Assembly (NCBI GenBank): GCA_000421085.1
Contig: ATWE01000005.1
Location: 124,001 to 188,000, forward strand
Direction: 5' to 3'
Source of the DNA: Ensifer sp. USDA 6670
GTDB taxonomy: Bacteria; Pseudomonadota; Alphaproteobacteria; Rhizobiales; Rhizobiaceae
DNA length: 64,000 bases
Shown here: piece by piece, positions 11,887-22,480 of the stretch
How positions within the stretch are numbered: position 1 is the stretch's first letter
Layout of the letters: every line of letters begins with the position of its first letter
Program-made: the position numbers and the translations under genes
The notes under the pieces: model-generated
Seen by the model: the letters and a program-made list of their open reading frames with translations, nothing else
The model's database searches: none
Told to the model about the DNA's origin: nothing

Positions 11887-12656
11887 CCGATAAGGCACGC
11901 CCCGTCGCGATCGTCACCGGCGGCCGCCGCGGCATCGGGCTCGGTATTGCCCGGGCGCTCGCGGCGAGCGGCTTCGACATCGCCATCACCGGCATTGGCG
12001 ATGCGGAGGGTGTCGCGCCCGTAATCGCCGAACTCAACGGCCTCCGTGCCCGGGCGATCTTCCTGCGCGCCGACCTTGCCGACCTTTCGAGCCATCAGGC
12101 GACCGTCGACGCGGCCCTCGCGGAATTCGGCCGGATCGACTGCCTCGTCAACAATGCCGGCATCGCCTCCATCGTGCGCGGCGATTTTCTCGTTCTGAAG
12201 CCGGAGAATTTCGACACGATCGTCGGCGTCAATCTGCGCGGCACGGTGTTTTTCACGCAGGCCGTTCTGAAGACGATGATGGCGAGCGAGATTCAAGCAC
12301 AGCGCTCGATCATCAACATCACCTCGGTCTCGGCCGCGATGACGTCACCCGAGCGGCTCGACTATTGCATGAGCAAGGCGGGGCTTGCGGCCTTCAGCCA
12401 GGGCCTGGCGCTGAGGCTCGCCGAGACCGGCATCGCGGTCTTCGAAGTACGCCCCGGCATCATCCGCTCGGACATGACGGCTGCGGTTTCCGGCAAATAT
12501 GACGGTCTGATTGAAAGCGGTCTGGTGCCGATGCGCCGTTGGGGCGAACCCGAGGACATCGGCAATATCGTCGCCGGCCTCGCCAGCGGCAAATTCGGCT
12601 TCGCCACCGGCTCTGTCATCCAGGCGGATGGGGGCTTGTCGATCGCGCGGTTGTGA
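11883..12656 (+). CDS. Short-chain dehydrogenase/reductase (3-ketoacyl-ACP reductase-like)
   Basis: 257-residue classical SDR. The cofactor motif is TGGRRGIG (about residues 13-20), with NNAG in the fourth strand, the catalytic serine in NITSVSA and YxxxK as YCMSK. The C-terminal substrate loop is TGSVIQADGGLSIARL. It overlaps the preceding GMC gene (ATGA at 11883-11886). It probably interconverts a hydroxyl and a keto group on the compound handled by this operon; the FabG-like annotation reflects family similarity rather than a role in fatty acid synthesis. Confidence 0.9.
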   Translation: MTDKARPVAIVTGGRRGIGLGIARALAASGFDIAITGIGDAEGVAPVIAELNGLRARAIFLRADLADLSSHQATVDAALAEFGRIDCLVNNAGIASIVRGDFLVLKPENFDTIVGVNLRGTVFFTQAVLKTMMASEIQAQRSIINITSVSAAMTSPERLDYCMSKAGLAAFSQGLALRLAETGIAVFEVRPGIIRSDMTAAVSGKYDGLIESGLVPMRRWGEPEDIGNIVAGLASGKFGFATGSVIQADGGLSIARL

Positions 12657-12683
12657 ATTTTCCTCTCGCCGGTCGTGAAATTT

Positions 12684-12813
12684 GCCCCTCACCCTAGCCC
12701 TCTCCCCGCAGGCGGGGAGAGGGGAGGTGCGCCGACGAGATGGTGGCGAGTGGTTGCCGCGAGTCCCTTCTCCCCGCCTGCGGGGAGAAGGTGGCGGCAG
12801 CCGGATGAGGGGC
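12684..12813. repeat. GC-rich mosaic palindromic element, copy B
   Basis: Left arm GCCCCTCACCCTAGCCC, first hairpin CTCCCCGCAGGCGGGGAG (12711-12728), second hairpin CTCCCCGCCTGCGGGGAG (12769-12786), right arm GGATGAGGGGC. Same architecture and orientation as the copy at 43658, opposite to the copy at 7325. It fills most of the gap between the SDR and the second GMC gene and may act as a weak terminator or RNA-stability element. Confidence 0.8.
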
Positions 12814-12861
12814 CTGACAGATGATACCGCGCCTGAAGCGCTTGACTTTGAGGACGTTTGA

Positions 12862-14517
12862 ATGACCTACGACTACATCATCACCGGGGCCGGTCCGGCC
12901 GGCTGCGTGCTTGCCAATCGCCTGAGCGAGGACCCGGACGTCAGGGTGCTGCTGCTCGAAGCCGGCGGGGGCGACTGGAATCCGCTGTTCCACATGCCGG
13001 CCGGCTTCGCCAAGATGACCAAGGGGGTCGCCAGCTGGGGCTGGCACACCGTGCCGCAGAAACACATGAAGGGCAGGGTGCTGCGCTATACCCAGGCCAA
13101 GGTGATCGGCGGCGGTTCTTCGATCAATGCACAGCTCTATACCCGCGGCAATGCGACCGATTACGACCTCTGGGCCAGTGAGGAGGGCTGCGCCGGCTGG
13201 GACTATCGCAGCGTGCTTCCCTATTTCAAGCGCGCCGAGGACAATCAGCGCTTCGCCGACGACTATCATTCCTATGGAGGCCCGCTCGGCGTGTCCATGC
13301 CGGTTTCGGCGCTGCCGATCTGCGACGCCTATATCCGCGCCGGGCAGGAACTCGGCATTCCCTACAACCACGACTTCAACGGCAAGCAGCAGGCGGGTGT
13401 CGGCTTCTATCAGCTGACGCAGCGCAACCGCCGCCGATCCTCCGCCTCGCTCGCCTATCTCTCGCCGATCAAGGATCGCCCGAATCTGACGGTGCGCACC
13501 GGTGCCCTTGTCGCGCGCATCATGCTCGAGGGCAGACGCGCCGTCGGGGTGGAAGTCGTGACGGGGAGGGGCAGCGAGATCATCCGCGCCGATCGTGAGG
13601 TGCTGGTCTCCTCGGGTGCGATCGGCTCGCCGAAGCTGCTGTTGCAGTCCGGCATCGGTCCGGCCAATCACCTTCGTTCCGTCGGCGTCGAGGTCAGGCA
13701 CGATCTCCCCGGTGTGGGCGGCAATCTTCAGGACCATCTGGATCTCTTCGTCATCTCCGAATGCACCGGCGATCACACTTATGACGGCGTCGCCAGGCTG
13801 CACCGCACGCTCTGGGCCGGGCTGCAATATGTGCTCTTCCGCTCCGGCCCGGTCGCTTCGTCTCTCTTCGAGACCGGCGGCTTCTGGTATGCCGATCCGA
13901 ATGCCCGCTCACCGGACATCCAGTTCCATCTGGGCCTCGGTTCGGGCATCGAGGCCGGGGTCGCGCGGCTCAAGAATGCCGGCGTCACACTCAATTCCGC
14001 CTATCTGCACCCGCGCTCGCGCGGCACCGTCCGGCTCTCCTCGGCCGACCCGGCGGCCGCACCACTGATCGATCCGAACTACTGGGATGATCCGCATGAT
14101 CGGAAGATGTCGCTCGAAGGTTTGAAGATCGCGCGCGAAATCATGCAGCAGCCTGCGCTGAAGCCATTCGTCCTCGATGAACGTTTGCCCGGCAGCGGCG
14201 TCCGCACCGAGGAGCAGCTCTTCGACTATGGCTGCGCCAATGCCAAGACCGACCACCACCCGGTCGGAACCTGCAAGATGGGGACCGGCGCGGCGGCGGT
14301 GGTCGACCTGGAGCTCAAGGTTCGCGGGATCGAGGGCCTGCGCGTCTGCGACAGCTCGGTCATGCCGCGGGTCCCATCCTGCAATACCAATGGCCCGACG
14401 ATCATGATGGGCGAAAAGGGAGCCGACATCATCCGCGGATTGCCGCCGCTGCCCCCGGCGGTGTTCCAGCACGAGCGCAACGACGCGCGCCCGCGGGCGC
14501 GCGCGGAGGTCCGCTGA
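12862..14517 (+). CDS. GMC-family oxidoreductase (choline dehydrogenase-like)
   Basis: 551-residue GMC flavoenzyme of the BetA/alcohol dehydrogenase branch. The FAD motif is YIITGAGPAGCVLANRL, followed by LLLEAGGGD. The GMC signature region reads KVIGGGSSINAQLYTRGN (about residues 80-97). The C-terminal active-site segment is KTDHHPVGTCKMGTG, and VPSCNTNGPTIMMGEKGADII is the conserved tail. It is distinct from the shorter GMC enzyme at 10366. It oxidises a primary or secondary alcohol using FAD; choline itself is only one option, and the context (sugar importer, glycerate kinase) argues for a polyol or sugar derivative. Confidence 0.92.
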   Translation: MTYDYIITGAGPAGCVLANRLSEDPDVRVLLLEAGGGDWNPLFHMPAGFAKMTKGVASWGWHTVPQKHMKGRVLRYTQAKVIGGGSSINAQLYTRGNATDYDLWASEEGCAGWDYRSVLPYFKRAEDNQRFADDYHSYGGPLGVSMPVSALPICDAYIRAGQELGIPYNHDFNGKQQAGVGFYQLTQRNRRRSSASLAYLSPIKDRPNLTVRTGALVARIMLEGRRAVGVEVVTGRGSEIIRADREVLVSSGAIGSPKLLLQSGIGPANHLRSVGVEVRHDLPGVGGNLQDHLDLFVISECTGDHTYDGVARLHRTLWAGLQYVLFRSGPVASSLFETGGFWYADPNARSPDIQFHLGLGSGIEAGVARLKNAGVTLNSAYLHPRSRGTVRLSSADPAAAPLIDPNYWDDPHDRKMSLEGLKIAREIMQQPALKPFVLDERLPGSGVRTEEQLFDYGCANAKTDHHPVGTCKMGTGAAAVVDLELKVRGIEGLRVCDSSVMPRVPSCNTNGPTIMMGEKGADIIRGLPPLPPAVFQHERNDARPRARAEVR

Positions 14518-14627
14518 AGGAACGATCGGGCGCTGCAGTCTCGCGCGGCCGGTCGAAAAATCGTTGCGGCGGCCGAAGGCGGCGTCCAAGGTGTCTTCGT
14601 CCTATCCCGAAATCCCGGTCCGATTCC

Positions 14628-15899
14628 ATGACGTCAATAGAGCCGCGCCCATTTCTCATATCCCTCTTCGAGGCCGCCGTGGCCGCGGCCGATCCTGAGT
14701 CCGCCATTCGGGCGCATCTTCCGGCGCGGCCGAAGGGCCGCACGATCGTGATCGGCGCCGGCAAGGCCGCGAGCCAGATGGCGGCCGCTTTCGAGCGACT
14801 CTGGGACGGGCCGCTCGCAGGCGCCGTCGTTGCCCGCCACGGGCCCGTCGAAAAATGCGAGCGGATCAAGGTTCTGCAATCGGCTCACCCGGTGCCGGAC
14901 GAGGCAGGGCTTGCCGCTTCCTCGGTGCTTCTCGAAACGGTCGAGGGACTGACGGCGGATGATCTCGTGGTGGCGCTCATCTCCGGCGGCGGCTCTGCTC
15001 TCCTGCCGGCCCCTCCCGTCGGCTTGACCCTGGAGGACGAGATCGCCGTCAACAAGGCGCTGCTTGCCTCCGGTGCGCCGATCTCCGCCATGAATGTGGT
15101 GCGCAAGCATGTCTCGCGGATCAAGGGCGGGCGGCTTGCACTGGCCGCCGCGCCGGCGCGGGTCGTGAGCCTCGTCGTCTCCGACGTTCCCGGCGACAAT
15201 CCGGCCTTCGTCGCCTCGGGCCCGACGGTGGCCGATCGATCAAGCCTCGAAGAGGCGCGCGACATCGTCGCGAGATACGCAATCGCCCTTCCCGAGCGGG
15301 TGACGGCGCATCTCGCTTCCGAGGCGGCCCGAGCACCCCGGCCCGACGATGCTGCATTCGGCGGTAACGAAGTCCACGTCATCGCCTCGGCGAGCGTTTC
15401 GCTGGAAGCGGCGGCGGCACGAGCGCAGGAAAGCGGCATCGCGGCGATGATCCTGTCGGATGCGATCGAGGGCGAGGCGCGCGACATCGGCCGCATGCAT
15501 GCGGCGCTCGCGCGGGAAGTGGCGTCGCGCAACCGCCCCTTTTCGAAGCCGGTCGTGCTGCTTTCCGGCGGCGAGACGACCGTGACGATCTCCGGCGAAA
15601 GTTACGGGAAGGGCGGACGTAACAGCGAATTCCTGCTGTCGCTCGCACTCGACATCGACGGAATCGGCGGTATCGATGCGCTCGCCGCCGACACCGACGG
15701 CATCGACGGATCCGAGGACAATGCCGGCGCCTTTGCCGACGGCGCAAGCGTGGCCCGCATGCGGGCGGCAGGCGCCGATCCCCGCGCGCTCCTCACCCGC
15801 CACGACGCCTGGACGGCCTTCGCGGCGAGCGGCGACCTCTTCGTACCCGGCCCGACAGGGACCAATGTCAATGATCTGCGGGCAATCCTGATACGCTGA
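14628..15899 (+). CDS. ttuD: Glycerate 2-kinase / hydroxypyruvate reductase-like MOFRL protein (TtuD type)
   Basis: 423-residue protein of the DUF4147/MOFRL family. It starts PFLISLFEAAVAAADPESAI, has an N-terminal nucleotide-fold segment TIVIGAGKAASQMA (about residues 38-51), the segment LVVALISGGGSALL, and the C-terminal MOFRL domain (GRNSEFLLSLALDIDG, ADTDGIDGSEDNAGAF). Members are glycerate 2-kinases, many annotated as hydroxypyruvate reductase TtuD from tartrate pathways. A glycerate kinase would route a three-carbon product of this locus to 2-phosphoglycerate. It is the last plus-strand gene of the block. The kinase is the better-supported activity; the name ttuD follows convention. Confidence 0.85.
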   Translation: MTSIEPRPFLISLFEAAVAAADPESAIRAHLPARPKGRTIVIGAGKAASQMAAAFERLWDGPLAGAVVARHGPVEKCERIKVLQSAHPVPDEAGLAASSVLLETVEGLTADDLVVALISGGGSALLPAPPVGLTLEDEIAVNKALLASGAPISAMNVVRKHVSRIKGGRLALAAAPARVVSLVVSDVPGDNPAFVASGPTVADRSSLEEARDIVARYAIALPERVTAHLASEAARAPRPDDAAFGGNEVHVIASASVSLEAAAARAQESGIAAMILSDAIEGEARDIGRMHAALAREVASRNRPFSKPVVLLSGGETTVTISGESYGKGGRNSEFLLSLALDIDGIGGIDALAADTDGIDGSEDNAGAFADGASVARMRAAGADPRALLTRHDAWTAFAASGDLFVPGPTGTNVNDLRAILIR

Positions 15900-15934
15900 T
15901 TTTGCTTCTGGAAGGGGATGCACGGCCCGTGAAT

Positions 15935-15971
15935 GCCCCTCGCCAACCGCTTGCCACAGGTGGGGAGGGGT
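15935..15971. repeat. Degenerate copy of a GC-rich intergenic repeat (second subfamily)
   Basis: Reads GCCCCTCGCCAACCGCTTGC, then CACAGGTGGGGAGGGG, a decayed version of the CCCCTCCCCAACC module found as an inverted pair at 18047-18206. It lies in the 93-base gap between the convergent MOFRL and aminotransferase genes, a usual place for such elements. Confidence 0.55.
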
Positions 15972-15992
15972 CATTCCGAGCGCGAACCGCAG

Positions 15993-17330
15993 TTATTTCA
16001 CCCGCTTCAACGCGTCGGCAAGGATCGAGACGATCTCGCCGAAATGCTGCTTCTCCGCGATCAGAGGCGGCGAGAAGGCGATGATGTCGCCGGTGACGCG
16101 GATCAGCAGGCCCCGCTCGAAGCAATCGACGAAGACGTCATAGGCGCGAGCGCCGGGCGCGCCGTCGCGCGACTGGAGCTCGATGCCGGCGATGAGGCCG
16201 ATGGTGCGGATGTCGATGACATGCGGCAGGCCTTTGAGCGAATGCATCGCCTCGTGCCAGTCGCCCTCGATTTCGGCGGCGCGCGTCATCAGGCCTTCGT
16301 CGCGATAGATGTCGAGCGTGGCGATGCCGGCGGCGCAGGCGGCGGGATGGCCGGAATAGGTATAGCCGTGGAAGAGCTCGATCTGGCCTTCCGGGCCGTG
16401 CATCAGCGCGTCGTGCACCTTGCGGCTGGCAAAGACGGCGCCCATCGGGATCGCACCGTTGGTAAGCCCCTTGGCGGTGGTGACGATGTCCGGCGTGACG
16501 CCGAAATAATCGGTCGCGAAGGCCGCACCGAGCCGGCCGAAACCGGTGATCACCTCGTCGAAGATCAGGAGAATGCCGTGCTTGTCGCAGATCGCGCGCA
16601 GCCGCTCGAGATAGCCCTTCGGCGGGATCAGCACGCCGGTCGAGCCGGCGACGGGCTCGACGATGCAGGCGGCGATCGTCTCGGCGCCGTGGAGCGCCAC
16701 AAGCCTTTCGAGGTCGTCGGCAAGCTCCGCACCATGCTCCGGCTGCCCTTTGACGAAGACGTTCTTCGCCGGGTCATGGGTGTGGCGCAGATGGTCGGAC
16801 CCGGGAAGCTGCGGAAAGACGCGGCGGTTGTTGACGATGCCGCCGACGGAGATGCCGCCGAAGCCGACGCCGTGATAACCGCGTTCGCGGCCGATGAGGC
16901 GGGTGCGGGTGCCTTGGCCGATCGAACGTTGATAGGCAAGTGCCATCTTTAGCGCGGTGTCCACGGATTCCGAGCCGGAACCGGTGAAGAACACCCGGTC
17001 GAGCTTGGCCCCGGCCGGACCGGGCGCGATCTCGGCCAGCCGCTCGGCGAAGTCGAAGGCGATCGGATGGCCCATCTGGAAGGACGGCGCGAAGTCCATG
17101 GTCGAAAGCTGCCGCTCGACCGCGGCGGCGATCTGCCGGCGGCCGTGCCCGGCATTCACGCACCAGAGGCCGGCGGTGCCGTCGAGAACCGTCCGGCCGT
17201 CGACGCTGGTGTAGTGCATGCCCTCGGCGGCGGCGAGCAGCCGGGGCGCCGCCTTGAACTGGCGGTTGGCGGTGAAGGGCATCCAGTAGCTGTCGAGAAC
17301 CGGAGCGTTGGGCTTGTTGTGGGCGTTCAT
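15993..17330 (-). CDS. Class III aminotransferase (omega-amino acid:pyruvate type)
   Basis: 445-residue PLP-dependent aminotransferase of the ornithine/omega-amino acid family. The segment ILLIFDEVITGFGRLGAAFA carries the aspartate that pairs with the pyridine nitrogen, and the PLP lysine is K287 in VTTAKGLTNG. LIGRERGYHGVGFGGISVGG and the N-terminal WMPFTANRQFKAAPRLL are typical of beta-alanine or omega-amino acid:pyruvate transaminases. It is divergent from an XRE-cupin regulator gene 144 bases away, which probably controls it. The amino donor (beta-alanine, GABA, a polyamine or an amine) is not determined. Confidence 0.9.
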   Translation of the reverse strand: MNAHNKPNAPVLDSYWMPFTANRQFKAAPRLLAAAEGMHYTSVDGRTVLDGTAGLWCVNAGHGRRQIAAAVERQLSTMDFAPSFQMGHPIAFDFAERLAEIAPGPAGAKLDRVFFTGSGSESVDTALKMALAYQRSIGQGTRTRLIGRERGYHGVGFGGISVGGIVNNRRVFPQLPGSDHLRHTHDPAKNVFVKGQPEHGAELADDLERLVALHGAETIAACIVEPVAGSTGVLIPPKGYLERLRAICDKHGILLIFDEVITGFGRLGAAFATDYFGVTPDIVTTAKGLTNGAIPMGAVFASRKVHDALMHGPEGQIELFHGYTYSGHPAACAAGIATLDIYRDEGLMTRAAEIEGDWHEAMHSLKGLPHVIDIRTIGLIAGIELQSRDGAPGARAYDVFVDCFERGLLIRVTGDIIAFSPPLIAEKQHFGEIVSILADALKRVK

Positions 17331-17474
17331 GGCATCCTCCTGTCATTCGCCGATTGACGCCATGATTTGGATTTCCGAACAAGTCCTTTTCTAAGGTCAT
17401 CTAAGTTGTTGTATTTGCACGGGGGAGTTTGGTAGAGTTTCGCTATTTCAAACAACATCAACACCGGAGTTGCG

Positions 17475-18023
17475 ATGAGCGTCGATATCGGCAGCCGCCT
17501 GCGGCAGGTGCGGCTGAGGCACAAGCTTTCCCAGCGCGAACTCGCCAAGCGGGCGGGGGTTACCAACTCCACCATCTCGCTGATCGAATCGAATGCATCG
17601 AACCCCTCGGTCGGCGCGTTGAAGCGTATCCTCGACGGCATTCCGATCGGGCTTGCGGAGTTCTTCTCCTTCGAGCCGGAGAAGCCGCGCAGGGCTTTCT
17701 ATGCGGCGGAGGAGCTGGTGGAGATCGGCAAGGGGCCGATCTCCTATCGCCAGATCGGCGACAATCTTTTCGGCCGCAGCCTTCAGATCCTGAAGGAGTG
17801 CTATCAGGCTGGCGCGGATACCGGCAAGGTGCCGCTGGTGCATGAGGGCGAGGAAGGCGGGATCGTGCTTTCAGGCCGGCTGGAAGTGACCGTCGACGAC
17901 GAGCGGCGCATCCTGGGGCCGGGTGATGCCTACTATTTCGAAAGCCGGCGGCCGCACCGCTTCCGCTGTGTCGGACCGGTGCCCTGCGAAGTGATCAGTG
18001 CCTGTACGCCGCCGACGTTTTGA
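17475..18023 (+). CDS. XRE-family regulator with C-terminal cupin domain (PuuR-like)
   Basis: 182-residue regulator. An N-terminal helix-turn-helix covers about residues 6-60 (LRQVRLRHKLSQRELAKRAG, TNSTISLIES). A cupin_2 barrel covers about residues 105-175 (EEGGIVLSGRLEVTVDDE, GDAYYFESRRPHRFRCVG). Regulators of this build (PuuR, and others near amine-degrading aminotransferases) sense small ligands through the cupin. It faces the class III aminotransferase gene across 144 bases, the classic arrangement for a local regulator. The ATG at 17475 follows GGAG at 17466-17469 with close spacing. Confidence 0.9.
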   Translation: MSVDIGSRLRQVRLRHKLSQRELAKRAGVTNSTISLIESNASNPSVGALKRILDGIPIGLAEFFSFEPEKPRRAFYAAEELVEIGKGPISYRQIGDNLFGRSLQILKECYQAGADTGKVPLVHEGEEGGIVLSGRLEVTVDDERRILGPGDAYYFESRRPHRFRCVGPVPCEVISACTPPTF

Positions 18024-18046
18024 CGGGTGCATGCTGAGGGAGAGAA

Positions 18047-18207
18047 AGCCCCTCCCCAACCTCTCCCCACAAGTGGGAGGGCCTTGGCGCGCAACGCCCG
18101 ACTGCCATTTTCTTATGTTCAACTCTGCTGGAAGGGTCCGGAGAGGCGGAATGGATGCGGCGGGTTAAGCCCCTCCCACCCGTGGGGAGGGGTTGGGGAG
18201 GGGGCCT
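18047..18207. repeat. Pair of inverted GC-rich repeats (second subfamily)
   Basis: The left copy (18047-18085) starts CCCCTCCCCAACCTCTCCCC and ends GTGGGAGGGCCTT. The right copy (18168-18206) is its near-exact reverse complement (GTGGGGAGGGGTTGGGGAGG at 18183-18202). Each copy also contains its own short hairpin (CTCCCCAC/GTGGGAG). The pair encloses about 82 bases and fills the gap between the XRE gene and convergent aatB, where it could terminate both transcripts. Confidence 0.75.
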
Positions 18208-18232
18208 TTTGAAGGCATCTACTCTTATTCTC

Positions 18233-19465
18233 TCACGAAAGCCGCTCGCAAGCCGCCGCGATGCGTTCGAGCGCCTCCTTCAGCTCCGCCTCCGAGGTTG
18301 CATAGGAGATGCGGAAAAAGGGTGAGAGGCCGAAAGCCGAGCCCGGGACGACGGCGACATGGGCGTCTTCCAGAAGATAGGCGCAGAAGTCCGTATCCGT
18401 CTCGATCCTCCTGCCTGACGGCGTCACCTTGCCGAGCACGCCGGCGCAGCCGGAGAAAGTGTAGAAGGCACCCTCGGGAACGCGGCAGTCGAGGCCGTCG
18501 ATCGCGTTCAGGCCGTCGACCACGAGATCACGGCGGCGCTGGAAGCTTTCGGTCCGCTCTTTCAGAAAGTCCTGCGGGCCGTTGAGCGCCGCGACCGAAG
18601 CCGCCTGGCTTATCGAAGAGGGGCAGGAGGTCGCCTGGCTCTGGACGACGGCCATCGCCTTGATGAGCTCGCGCGGGCCGCCGGCATAGCCGATCCGCCA
18701 CCCGGTCATCGCATAGGCCTTCGAGACACCGTTTACGGTCAATGTGCGGTTCTTCAGGCCCGGCTCCAACTGCGCCGGGGTGACGAAGCGGAAAGCGTCA
18801 TAGACGATATGCTCATACATGTCGTCGACGAGCAGCCAGACATGCGGGTGCCTGAGAAGTACCTCGAGCAGCGGCCGGTAGTCGCCCGCACTGTAGGCGG
18901 CGCCCGACGGATTGGAGGGCGAGTTCAAGAGCACCCATCGGGTCCGTGGCGTGATGGCCGCCTCGAGCTTTTCCGCCGTCAGGCGGAAACCGGAAGATGC
19001 GTCGCAGGCGATCAGGACGGGCTTGCCCTGGCAGATCTGGACAATGTCCGAATAGGAGGTCCAGTAGGGCGTCGGAATGATGACCTCGTCGCCCGGATCG
19101 AGCGACGCCATCATGGCGTTGAAGAGGATCTGCTTGGCGCCGGTCGCGACCGTAATCTCGTCCAGCTCGTAGGCCAACCCGTTCTCGCGCTGGAATTTCT
19201 CGCGGATCGCCTTCTTCAATTCCGGCGTGCCGTCGAGTGCGGTGTATTTCGTCTCGCCGCGGTCAATCGCATCCGAGGCGGCCCGCTTCACGTGTTCCGG
19301 GGTGTCGAAATCCGGCTCGCCGGCGCCGAGGATGATCACCGGCTTGCCTTCGCGCTTCACGGCGGCGGCGCGGGCGCCGATCTTCAGGATTTCCGAAACG
19401 CCGATCGAGGAAATCCGCGAGGCGGGCCGAAAGCCCGCCTCCTTGACCGTTGCATTGATGGTCAT
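18233..19465 (-). CDS. aatB: Class I aspartate/aminoadipate-type aminotransferase AatB
   Basis: 410-residue PLP aminotransferase of subclass I-gamma, the aspartate aminotransferase type. The N-terminus has SRISSIGVSEILKIGARAAA and GEPDFDTPEHV. The PLP lysine is K249 in VNGVSKAYAMTGWRIGYAGG, and the C-terminal arginine segment is FFRISYATSEAEL. S. meliloti has an aspartate aminotransferase named aatB. Here it is the last gene of a four-gene minus-strand operon with an amaB-like ALDH, a D-2-hydroxyglutarate dehydrogenase-like gene and hglS. This suggests that it also, or mainly, transaminates 2-aminoadipate to 2-oxoadipate (inference). The gap to the upstream gene is 16 bases. Confidence 0.88.
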   Translation of the reverse strand: MTINATVKEAGFRPASRISSIGVSEILKIGARAAAVKREGKPVIILGAGEPDFDTPEHVKRAASDAIDRGETKYTALDGTPELKKAIREKFQRENGLAYELDEITVATGAKQILFNAMMASLDPGDEVIIPTPYWTSYSDIVQICQGKPVLIACDASSGFRLTAEKLEAAITPRTRWVLLNSPSNPSGAAYSAGDYRPLLEVLLRHPHVWLLVDDMYEHIVYDAFRFVTPAQLEPGLKNRTLTVNGVSKAYAMTGWRIGYAGGPRELIKAMAVVQSQATSCPSSISQAASVAALNGPQDFLKERTESFQRRRDLVVDGLNAIDGLDCRVPEGAFYTFSGCAGVLGKVTPSGRRIETDTDFCAYLLEDAHVAVVPGSAFGLSPFFRISYATSEAELKEALERIAAACERLS

Positions 19466-19481
19466 GGCCGATCCTGTTCGA

Positions 19482-21014
<1,533 letters not shown>

Positions 21015-21048
21015 GTGGTGACTCCCGTCTTGTAACTGGCGCGATGAC

Positions 21049-22470
21049 CTAACCGAAACGCACGCTGCCGAGCTTGCCCGGCGAGGTGAGAGTCTTGAGG
21101 CCGGCCGCCATGTTCTTCAGTTTTTCCGGCGTGTAGAAATCGTAAAAAGCCTGGTTGCGGCGGCCGAGCGCATGTTCTGCGCTGAAGCTGCCGTGATACT
21201 GCTCGACCGCGACCGCAAAGACCCATTCGCGCAGACGCTGCTCGAAGGTCGCATCGGCCAGTAGCGGACTATCCTTCGCAACGACCAGGTTGAAGTGAAC
21301 GCCGCCATCGCCGATGTGGCCGAAATCGCAGACCGTGACGCCCGGAAATTTTTCCGGCATTTCCGCCTTCATATGGTCGCAGAAGGCCATGATGTCACCC
21401 CTGCGGAAGGAGAGATCGAAGGCGATCAGCTTGCCGAGGTGTTTTACGCCCTCCGAAAGCGCATGGCGCAGCGCCCAGATCTCGTGCGGCGGGCCGACGA
21501 GTGCATCGGCGAGCGGCGCCTCTTCCATCTCCCATATCTCCGCGAGCACGCTTTCGAGAACCGCGTCGAGCGGCTGCTCGCCCTCGCGCGGGGTTGAGGT
21601 GCGGGAGATTTCGGCAAGGATCACGTAGTCCGGCACCTTGCCGCCCTGGAAGGGGTTCTTCAGCGCAGGTACATGGGTGAGGGCCGCGGCGATCGCGTTC
21701 CCTGACATTCCCTCGAAGGCCGAGAGATAGGCGCCGAGCCGCTCTTCCATGGCCTTGAGGAGCGGCAGGACATGCGCGCCGCTCGCCGGCACGAGGAAGG
21801 CGGTCGCCGTCTGCTTCGGCAGGCGCTCAAGATTGAGCACGCATTCGGTGACGATGCCGAAGGCGCCCGAGGTGCCGATGAAGATCTGCTTCCAGTCGAC
21901 GCCGGTATTGTTCTTGCGCAGGTCCGAGCCGAGGTCGAGCATCGTGCCCGCCTCGTCGGCGAGGACCACTTTCAGACCCAGCGTGTTGCGGCGCACGTCA
22001 CCATATTTGAGGAAGCGCGAGCCGCCGGTATTGGTGGCGATCATGCCGCCGATCCGCGGGTCGGCGCCGAGATCGATCGGGAAGAACAGGCCGTGTTCCT
22101 CAAGGCGCCGATTGAGCTCGGACAGGCGAAAGCCGGCGTCGACGCGCACGGATCGATTGTCGAGGTCGAGCGCGAACTGGCGGATCAGCCGGTCGAGGCT
22201 GATAACGACCTGCCTGCCCGACTCGTCCGGCGTCGACCCCGAGACGAGGCCCGTATTGCCCGACTGGGGGATGAGGGCGATGCCGCTGCGGACGCAGTAA
22301 CCGACGGCGGCAGAGACCTCTTGCGTCGTTGCCGGGCGCAGGATGGCGGCAGCGCGGCCGCGGTCGTAGCGGGCGCCGGCCTCGTAAGCCTCCATGTCCT
22401 CCCGACGCGTGACGACGCCCTTGTCGCCAAGGAGCTTTGTCAATGCGTCGATATGGTGCTCGTCAATCAT
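21049..22470 (-). CDS. FAD-linked D-2-hydroxyglutarate dehydrogenase-like oxidase (GlcD family)
   Basis: 473-residue FAD-binding protein with a PCMH-type N-terminal domain (ALIPQSGNTGLVSGSTPDES; PRIGGMIATNTGGS) and a FAD-oxidase C-terminal domain with VCDFGHIGDGGVHFNLVV and HALGRRNQAFYDFYTPEKL. The start is the ATG at 22470 (MIDEHHIDAL). The frame is open for 75 more codons upstream but runs into the preceding gene and lacks family sequence there. It follows hglS by 10 bases. In the P. putida lysine route a D-2-hydroxyglutarate dehydrogenase converts the HglS product to 2-oxoglutarate, which fits this position. A D-lactate or glycolate oxidase role is the main alternative. Confidence 0.86.
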   Translation of the reverse strand: MIDEHHIDALTKLLGDKGVVTRREDMEAYEAGARYDRGRAAAILRPATTQEVSAAVGYCVRSGIALIPQSGNTGLVSGSTPDESGRQVVISLDRLIRQFALDLDNRSVRVDAGFRLSELNRRLEEHGLFFPIDLGADPRIGGMIATNTGGSRFLKYGDVRRNTLGLKVVLADEAGTMLDLGSDLRKNNTGVDWKQIFIGTSGAFGIVTECVLNLERLPKQTATAFLVPASGAHVLPLLKAMEERLGAYLSAFEGMSGNAIAAALTHVPALKNPFQGGKVPDYVILAEISRTSTPREGEQPLDAVLESVLAEIWEMEEAPLADALVGPPHEIWALRHALSEGVKHLGKLIAFDLSFRRGDIMAFCDHMKAEMPEKFPGVTVCDFGHIGDGGVHFNLVVAKDSPLLADATFEQRLREWVFAVAVEQYHGSFSAEHALGRRNQAFYDFYTPEKLKNMAAGLKTLTSPGKLGSVRFG

Positions 22471-22480
22471 CGCCGGCGTA

